This document shows, piece after piece, positions 56,856 through 64,000 of a DNA stretch of 64,000 nucleotides. Numbering within the stretch: position 1 is the stretch's first letter; the number at the start of each line of letters is the position of its first letter. The stretch is from Williamsia sp. CHRR-6 (lineage in GTDB: Bacteria; Actinomycetota; Actinomycetes; Mycobacteriales; Mycobacteriaceae): the NCBI RefSeq assembly GCF_018474015.1, contig NZ_JAHCSG010000003.1, forward strand, positions 124,001 to 188,000, written 5' to 3'. The notes under the pieces are model-generated. The model searched no databases and was not told the DNA's origin. It worked only from the letters and a program-made list of their open reading frames with translations. Made by a program: the position numbers and the translations under genes.

Positions 56856-57094
56856 GACGAACTCCCTTCTCTCCCGAACTTTCTTCACCGCCTCGATATG
56901 TGAGGCGCATCACATAGTAAAGCCGATTTCCGTGGCATAGGTGCGGTTACGGCGAGAAGTTCAGCACGTTGTGACCAAGGGGTGTCCTGCGCTGGGACGG
57001 GTCACGAACAGGTCACTGCCTGTCCCAGGCCTCGCGGCACCTGCCACACCGGGTACCGTCGGGCACGGTGGCGCAGGCCACCGACAACCGAACA

Positions 57095-58967
<1,873 letters not shown>

Positions 58968-58977
58968 GTTGAACCAC

Positions 58978-59823
58978 ATGCAACTGCTGCCCACCGCACC
59001 CCTCGGTGAGACCCCGGTCCGTGCCATGACCATCGCAGGTACCGATTCCGGCGGCGGGGCCGGGATGTCGACCGACCTGCGAACCATGGCGTTGTTGGGG
59101 GTGCACGGCTGTCTGGCGGTTACCGCGGTGACGGTGCAGAACTCACTCGGGGTGCAGGCGGTGCACACCATCCCGCCGCAGATCGTGGCCGATCAGATCC
59201 GCACGGTGGCCACTGACATCGGTTTCGGAGCGGCCAAGACGGGGATGTTGGCGACCGGGGAGATCATCGACGCCATCGTCGAGGTGGCCGCCGACATCGG
59301 GTTGGGCCGCGGGCGGGCCATCCCGTTCGTCATCGACCCGGTGTGCGCGTCGATGCATGGGGATCGGCTGCTCGCAGTGGAGGCGATGACCGCCATGCGG
59401 GAGCGGCTGATCCCGATCGCCACCGTGGTCACCCCCAACCTCGACGAGGTGGCACTGATCACCGGGATCACGGTGGTCGACGACGCCACCCAACGCGACG
59501 CGGCCAAGGCCCTGGTGGACCTCGGCGCCCAGTGGGCCATCGTCAAGGGCGGGCACCGTCGCGACAGTCCCCGCAGCACCGACCTGCTCTACGACGGAAC
59601 TGATCTGTTCGAACTCGATCACCAGCGGTTCGACACCCCGCACGATCACGGCGCCGGCGACACCTTGGCCGCAGCACTGGCGAGCGCTCTGGCCCATGGG
59701 TTCTCGGTTCCCGATGCTGCACGGTTCGCGAAAAGCTGGGTGAGCGAAGCAGTTCGGTGGTCCTACCCGCTGGGCGCGGGCCATGGACCGGTCAATCCCC
59801 TGTGGCGGGTGGCCCAGGACTGA
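58978..59823 (+). CDS. thiD: Hydroxymethylpyrimidine/phosphomethylpyrimidine kinase ThiD
   Basis: 281 residues from ATG 58978 (MQLLPTAPLGETPVRAMTIA). It phosphorylates HMP-P to HMP-PP for thiamine synthesis. The ribokinase-like motifs are AGTDSGGGAGMSTDLRTMAL, KTGMLATGEII, FVIDPVCASMHGDRL, VVTPNLDEVALI, and HDHGAGDTLAAALA with the catalytic Asp in GAGD. It is 10 bases downstream of thiC and probably shares its riboswitch-controlled transcript. Confidence 0.95.
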   Translation: MQLLPTAPLGETPVRAMTIAGTDSGGGAGMSTDLRTMALLGVHGCLAVTAVTVQNSLGVQAVHTIPPQIVADQIRTVATDIGFGAAKTGMLATGEIIDAIVEVAADIGLGRGRAIPFVIDPVCASMHGDRLLAVEAMTAMRERLIPIATVVTPNLDEVALITGITVVDDATQRDAAKALVDLGAQWAIVKGGHRRDSPRSTDLLYDGTDLFELDHQRFDTPHDHGAGDTLAAALASALAHGFSVPDAARFAKSWVSEAVRWSYPLGAGHGPVNPLWRVAQD

Positions 59824-59824
59824 C

Positions 59825-59870
59825 CGCGACCACCTCTGACAGCGACCACCTCTGACAGCGACCACGACTG
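59825..59870 (+). repeat. 16-bp short tandem repeat at a convergent junction (block D)
   Basis: Three copies of a 16-base unit (GCGACCACCTCTGACA, the third GCGACCACGACTGACG) directly after the thiD stop codon and directly before a strong hairpin. The unit is unrelated to the core of blocks A to C, but it sits in the same type of place. Confidence 0.85.
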
Positions 59871-59871
59871 A

Positions 59872-59902
59872 CGCCCGCCGGCTGCGTGTGCAGCGGCGGG
59901 CG
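59872..59902. terminator. Strong hairpin terminator between thiD and the ABC permease gene
   Basis: CGCCCGCC pairs with GGCGGGCG and GCTGC with GCAGC around GTGT, 13 base pairs with one bulged G. It is 48 bases past the thiD stop and 17 bases from the end of the convergent permease gene, so it can serve both. Confidence 0.82.
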
Positions 59903-59919
59903 TCGGTGGTGGTGTTCGT

Positions 59920-60681
59920 TCAGGCGTCGCGTCTTCTGACCGCCCAGACGCCGAGACCGAAGATGGCCAACGCCCATGCGGCGAAGTACAGCAGCGAGAC
60001 GTAGGGGCCCCACGGGTAGTCGATCTCGAACCCACGTTGATCGAGGAAGTGGCTGGCGTTGTTGAACGGCAGATACGGTGCCGATTCTCTGACTTTCGGT
60101 ATCGCCGAGAGCAGCGACTCGACCACCAGCGACCACAGCATCAACGCGACGATGGCACCGGCGGTCTGGCGGATCAACGCACCGACCCCGAGACCGATCA
60201 TGACGCACAGCAGGGCGTACACCGGGATGCCCCAGTACAGACGCGTGGCGGTCGAACCGGTCAGGTCGATCGCCGAACCCGCGTCGCCGGAGAGCAATTT
60301 GCCGACCACGATGGTCAGCACCCCCAGGATCAACGTGACCACGAATCCGAGCCCACCGTAGACGGTGGCCTTGGCCCCCATCACCACCTCGCGGCGCGGC
60401 ACGGCCTGGAAGGTGGTGCGAATGGTCCCGAAGCGGAACTCGCTGGTGATGGCCAGCACGGCCATGATCATCAGCACGATGATGCCGAAATTGGTTACGC
60501 CGCCGGACAAGTCACCTGCACTGACGATGGTGCCGTCGCTGGAGTTGCCGTTCGCGTTGGAGGTGAGACTGATCAACAGGCTGAACAACAGCCCGAACAC
60601 GATGACCAGGGCCACACACCAGTACGGAGATCTGGTGCTGAGCAGCTTGATCCGCTCGGCGTTGAGTGCGTGGGTGATCAT
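59920..60681 (-). CDS. ABC transporter permease subunit (ABC-2 type)
   Basis: 253 residues, six membrane helices expected: CVALVIVFGLLFSLLISL, NFGIIVLMIMAVLAITSEF, GFVVTLILGVLTIVVGKL and others. The block AITSEFRFGTIRTTFQAVPR is the ABC-2 family signature (EYRYGTI-like). Its start overlaps the ATPase stop (ATGA). The pair forms an exporter; the cargo (drug, lipid or peptide) is unknown. Confidence 0.9.
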   Translation of the reverse strand: MITHALNAERIKLLSTRSPYWCVALVIVFGLLFSLLISLTSNANGNSSDGTIVSAGDLSGGVTNFGIIVLMIMAVLAITSEFRFGTIRTTFQAVPRREVVMGAKATVYGGLGFVVTLILGVLTIVVGKLLSGDAGSAIDLTGSTATRLYWGIPVYALLCVMIGLGVGALIRQTAGAIVALMLWSLVVESLLSAIPKVRESAPYLPFNNASHFLDQRGFEIDYPWGPYVSLLYFAAWALAIFGLGVWAVRRRDA

Positions 60682-61760
60682 CGTGCGCCTCCGAGGGGCT
60701 TGTACTCGTACGGGTTGGGGCCGGTGGCGGGACCACCGGGTGGCGGCGGCGCGAACGCAGGCGGACCCTGCTGGCCCGGCGGCGGCGACACCAGACCGGG
60801 TGCGCCCGCCTGCGGCTTGGTCAGCCCGATCGGCGCGGGAGCTCCGCCTGGTCCGGTGTTGCCGTGGTACTGCACGGTGCCGGCCGTCATACTCATGAAG
60901 ACCTCCTCCAACGATGCTGTGCTGGAGGACAACTCGTGCAGCGTGATGGCGTTGGCGGCGGCGATCTCACCCACCTGATCGGTGGTCACGTCGTCCAGGG
61001 TCAGCGCAGCCTCGCCGTTGGCGGCGTCCGCCGAGGTGAGTCCGGCTCCCGCCAGTGCCGCGCGCAGCTGCTCGAGCTGCGGGCTGCGGACCCGCACCGT
61101 CTGGGTGGCTCGGCTGGTGAACTCCTTGACCGAGCAGTCCGCGATCAGCCGACCCTGTCCGATGACGACGAGATGATCTGCGGTGAGCGACATCTCCGTC
61201 AGCAGGTGGCTCGACACCAGCACGGTGCGGCCCTGTTGGGCCAACGCCCGGATGAACTTTCGGATCCAGACGATGCCCTCGGGATCGAGGCCGTTGACCG
61301 GCTCGTCGAACAGCAGCACACCCGGATCGCCGAGCAGGGCACCGGCCAGGCCGAGGCGTTGGGACATACCCAGGGAGAATCCCCCGGCTCGTTTGCCCGC
61401 CACGGCCGACAGGCCCACGTCGGCGAGCACTTCGTCGACGCGCGAGGCGGGAATCCCGTTGGAGGCAGCCATCCACCGCAGATGCGAACGCGCAGAACGG
61501 TTGGGGTGCACCCATTTGGCGTCGAGCAGCGCACCCACCTGCCGCAGCGGGTCGCGCAGCTCGGAGTAGGGGCGCCCGTTGATGGTGGCCTTGCCCGCCG
61601 TGGGGCGGTCCAAGCCCAGCATCATCCGCATGGTGGTCGACTTCCCGGCGCCGTTGGGCCCCAGGAATCCGGTCACCATGCCCGGTTTCACCGTGAAGGT
61701 GAGGTTGTCCACGGCCCTCGTCGGGCCGTACGTCTTGGTCAATCCTTCGACACTGATCAC
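60678..61760 (-). CDS. ABC transporter ATP-binding subunit with proline-rich tail
   Basis: 360 residues from a GTG. Walker A is GPNGAGKSTTMRMM, the signature region GFSLGMSQRLGLAGALL, and Walker B VLLFDEPVNGLDP. The C-terminal DUF4162-like region ends near residue 295. The last 65 residues are a Pro/Gly-rich tail (GGAPAPIGLTKPQAGAPG, QQGPPAFAPPPPGGPATG) that most such ATPases lack. It pairs with the permease gene downstream. Confidence 0.92.
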   Translation of the reverse strand: MISVEGLTKTYGPTRAVDNLTFTVKPGMVTGFLGPNGAGKSTTMRMMLGLDRPTAGKATINGRPYSELRDPLRQVGALLDAKWVHPNRSARSHLRWMAASNGIPASRVDEVLADVGLSAVAGKRAGGFSLGMSQRLGLAGALLGDPGVLLFDEPVNGLDPEGIVWIRKFIRALAQQGRTVLVSSHLLTEMSLTADHLVVIGQGRLIADCSVKEFTSRATQTVRVRSPQLEQLRAALAGAGLTSADAANGEAALTLDDVTTDQVGEIAAANAITLHELSSSTASLEEVFMSMTAGTVQYHGNTGPGGAPAPIGLTKPQAGAPGLVSPPPGQQGPPAFAPPPPGGPATGPNPYEYKPLGGAR

Positions 61761-61949
61761 GATTGCCGACTATGCCAGCGACGCACGTCGGGCGGATCGA
61801 CCGAAGGATTGAACTGACCCACCTCCGAGAGGATGAGTCGCGCCTGCGTATGCGGGGTGCTCCGACGTGGGGCTTCGAGCTCATCGAGTACAGTCAGGCC
61901 AGGTTCGGGGAACCAGATCTTCATTTTTCCGTCGAACCGAGGGGATGAG

Positions 61950-63629
61950 ATGAGCGCACGGTGGAGCCAGGACGCGCTGGTCGCCGCACTCATCGACGTC
62001 CGCGGTTCGTTGCCCGATGACGACCATGTGATCACCGTCCAGGACGAAGCCGGGACCATCGTGGCCAGCTCGCACACGGTCAAGCAACTGCTGGGCCTCA
62101 GTTACGAGGAACTGTTGGGGCGAAACGCCCATGAGCCGCTGTGGGCGGCGATCGACACCGACGGACAGTCGTTGCGCGGGGCCGATCACCCTCCGATGCG
62201 AGCGGTCCGTGCAGGCGAGCCCGTCACCGATGAGGTGATCGGAATCTTCGGCCGGGTAGCTGATGTCGGCGGTTACATCTGGCTCAGGATCGACAGCTTT
62301 CCCCTGCCCGAGCCCTTGCGCGAGCGCGGTGGCGCGGTCATCACCTGCGCCACCGAACTGGCCGGGCCCGAGGCGGATCGACTACGGCTCACGCAGTCCG
62401 AGCGCATGTTCCGCGGCATCGCCGACCGTGCGCAGGAGGCGATGGGACTGCACTCACTCGACGGCACCTGGCTGTGGGCCTCCCCGGCCAGCGCGTCGGT
62501 GTTGGGTCACGATCCCGCTGATCTGTTCAGCACCAACGTCTTCGACATCATCCATCCCGAGGATGTCGCGATGGCGCAAGCGCGACTGGCCGACTTGATG
62601 AGGGGCAGTGGACCTCTCACCGTGGGTATCCGTATGGTTCGCCCCGACGGCAGCACGCTGTGGGCCGAGGTGATCGGGCAACTCATCCGCGACCAGAACG
62701 GCGACCCTTACCAGCTGCAGTCCTCATTCCGCGACATCACCGGCCGGGTGGACGCCGAGCGCGCGCGTGACGCCGCCCTGGGGGTGTTCGAGTCGGTGAT
62801 GGCCAGCTCTCCGATCGGGATGGCGTTGTGCGATCTCGACGGCACCGTTCGCACCACCAACAATGCGCTGCACGAGATCCTCCGTTGCAGCGCAGGCGAT
62901 CTCATCGGACACACCCTCGTCGACCAGATCGACACCGAGCAGCGCGAGCGAGTGGCCGAACAGCGCCACGCCATCGTCACCGGACGCACCGCCAACGCCC
63001 GGTACGAAGCCCGGTTCCGGTTCGGTTCGCACGTCTTCTGGGGTGAGTCGACGGTGGTGGTGTTGCGCGACGCCGACGGGACGCCCAGCGGCGTGTTGGA
63101 GCAGGTCACCGACGTGTCGGCGCGCCGCAACGCACACGCCGAGTTGGAACGTCGTGCCACGTCCGATCCGCTGACCGGCCTGCCGAACCGCGCCCGGCTG
63201 CTGCACGATCTCGAAGCCGCTCTGGAGAACGCTCGGTCCACCGGCGAGAAGGTGGGAGTGTTGTTCATCGACGTCGATCGGTTCAAGTCGGTCAACGACA
63301 CCTGGGGCCACTCGGTGGGTGATGAGGTGTTGCGCACCGTGGCCGACCGGCTGACCACCTCGGTGATGGGACGTGGTTCGGTGATCCGTTTCGGCGGTGA
63401 CGAATTCGTGGTCGTGTGCCAGGGCCGGATCGATGCGGTGACCGCCGCGTTCGGTGCCGTGCGCCGCGCCATGAGCCGCCCGTTCATCTCCGAATCCGGC
63501 ACCGACCTGGCCGTCACGGTGAGTGTGGGCGAGGCGCTGGGGGCCACCCGCCCGGCCGAGGACCTGCTGCGTGAAGCCGATCGCACCATGTACCTGGCCA
63601 AACACGGCCGCGACCGCCCCGGCCTCTGA
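61950..63629 (+). CDS. PAS-GGDEF diguanylate cyclase
   Basis: 559 residues from ATG 61950 with GAGGGG upstream. Three PAS-type sensor domains (about residues 15-120, 145-265 and 270-390; for example FRGIADRAQEAMGLHSLDGT and FESVMASSPIGMALCDLDGT) precede a GGDEF domain. The active-site motif RFGGDEFVVV (residues 482-486) and DPLTGLPNRARL are intact, so cyclic di-GMP synthesis is expected. The product-inhibition RxxD site is replaced by MGRG, and there is no EAL domain. The signal sensed is unknown. Confidence 0.92.
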   Translation: MSARWSQDALVAALIDVRGSLPDDDHVITVQDEAGTIVASSHTVKQLLGLSYEELLGRNAHEPLWAAIDTDGQSLRGADHPPMRAVRAGEPVTDEVIGIFGRVADVGGYIWLRIDSFPLPEPLRERGGAVITCATELAGPEADRLRLTQSERMFRGIADRAQEAMGLHSLDGTWLWASPASASVLGHDPADLFSTNVFDIIHPEDVAMAQARLADLMRGSGPLTVGIRMVRPDGSTLWAEVIGQLIRDQNGDPYQLQSSFRDITGRVDAERARDAALGVFESVMASSPIGMALCDLDGTVRTTNNALHEILRCSAGDLIGHTLVDQIDTEQRERVAEQRHAIVTGRTANARYEARFRFGSHVFWGESTVVVLRDADGTPSGVLEQVTDVSARRNAHAELERRATSDPLTGLPNRARLLHDLEAALENARSTGEKVGVLFIDVDRFKSVNDTWGHSVGDEVLRTVADRLTTSVMGRGSVIRFGGDEFVVVCQGRIDAVTAAFGAVRRAMSRPFISESGTDLAVTVSVGEALGATRPAEDLLREADRTMYLAKHGRDRPGL

Positions 63630-63713
63630 CGTCGATTGGGCGGAAACCCGCGTCGACTGGGCGGAAACCGGCGCCGACTGGGCGGAAACCGGCGTCGACT
63701 GGGCTGAAACCCG
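63630..63713 (+). repeat. 21-bp tandem repeat at a convergent junction (block C)
   Basis: Four copies start at 63630, 63651, 63672 and 63693, exact 21-base pitch (unit CGTCGACTGGGCGGAAACCG then G, with small changes). It begins at the base after the PAS-GGDEF stop codon and ends 2 bases before the end of thiG, in the sense of the PAS-GGDEF gene. It has the same core as block B. Confidence 0.95.
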
Positions 63714-63715
63714 GT

Positions 63716-64000
<285 letters not shown>

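Overview
The window is high-GC actinobacterial DNA. Its right two thirds keep the gene order groL2 ... moeA-psd-pssA ... YbdK ligase-sodC-LytR_C protein-DUF3263-def-GNAT-xthA-thiC-thiD-thiG. From memory this is the Mycobacterium tuberculosis Rv0417-Rv0440 neighbourhood, so the organism belongs to Mycobacteriales. The two CIRCE sites at groL2, the dense use of GTG starts and ATGA/GTGA stop-start overlaps, and the lack of mycobacterial-type genes suggest Gordonia or a close relative. That genus call is inference.

Layout. 1-8526 is one type I-E CRISPR array: 140 repeats at an exact 61-bp pitch, continuing beyond the left edge. It is transcribed leftward from a short leader (8527-8583). 8584-17374 is a complete type I-E cas operon on the minus strand (cas3-cse1-cse2-cas7e-cas5e-cas6e-cas1-cas2). 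17793-19704 is a minus-strand operon of three secreted proteins, two of them paralogues with a beta-rich pattern like aerolysin/ETX-type pore formers. 20205-21999 is groL2 with two CIRCE operators. 22074-25941 is a tightly coupled five-gene module (DUF4178, DUF2617, DUF4247, DUF350, membrane aminopropyltransferase). 26039-34289 is mixed metabolism: DUF418, pirin with TetR, an MFS exporter, a pair of acyl-CoA dehydrogenases, SRPBCC and a HAD phosphatase. 34336-38762 is an M20 peptidase with moeA, psd and pssA. 39459-46005 is a six-gene Mrp Na+/H+ antiporter operon with MrpA and MrpB fused. 46183-55485 holds a PucR regulator, a YbdK-type ligase, sodC, LytR_C, DUF3263, def, a GNAT, an esterase and ethanolamine ammonia-lyase eutBC. 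55623-64000 holds xthA, a GNAT, TPP-riboswitch-controlled thiC with thiD, an ABC exporter, a PAS-GGDEF protein and the 3' end of thiG.

The most interesting signals are these. (1) The spacers contain four exact duplicates, several near-duplicates, and overlapping pairs. Two overlapping pairs independently reveal a 5'-AAC flank, which is a likely PAM. Three near-duplicate pairs differ only near the seed end, as if spacers had been re-acquired from escape variants. (2) A family of 21-22-bp tandem repeats (core CGTCGAsyGkGCsGAAA) fills three of the eight convergent gene junctions and was seen nowhere else here. (3) The secreted trio lies next to the CRISPR locus. (4) An in-frame 24-bp repeat encodes the N terminus of ThiC directly behind its riboswitch.
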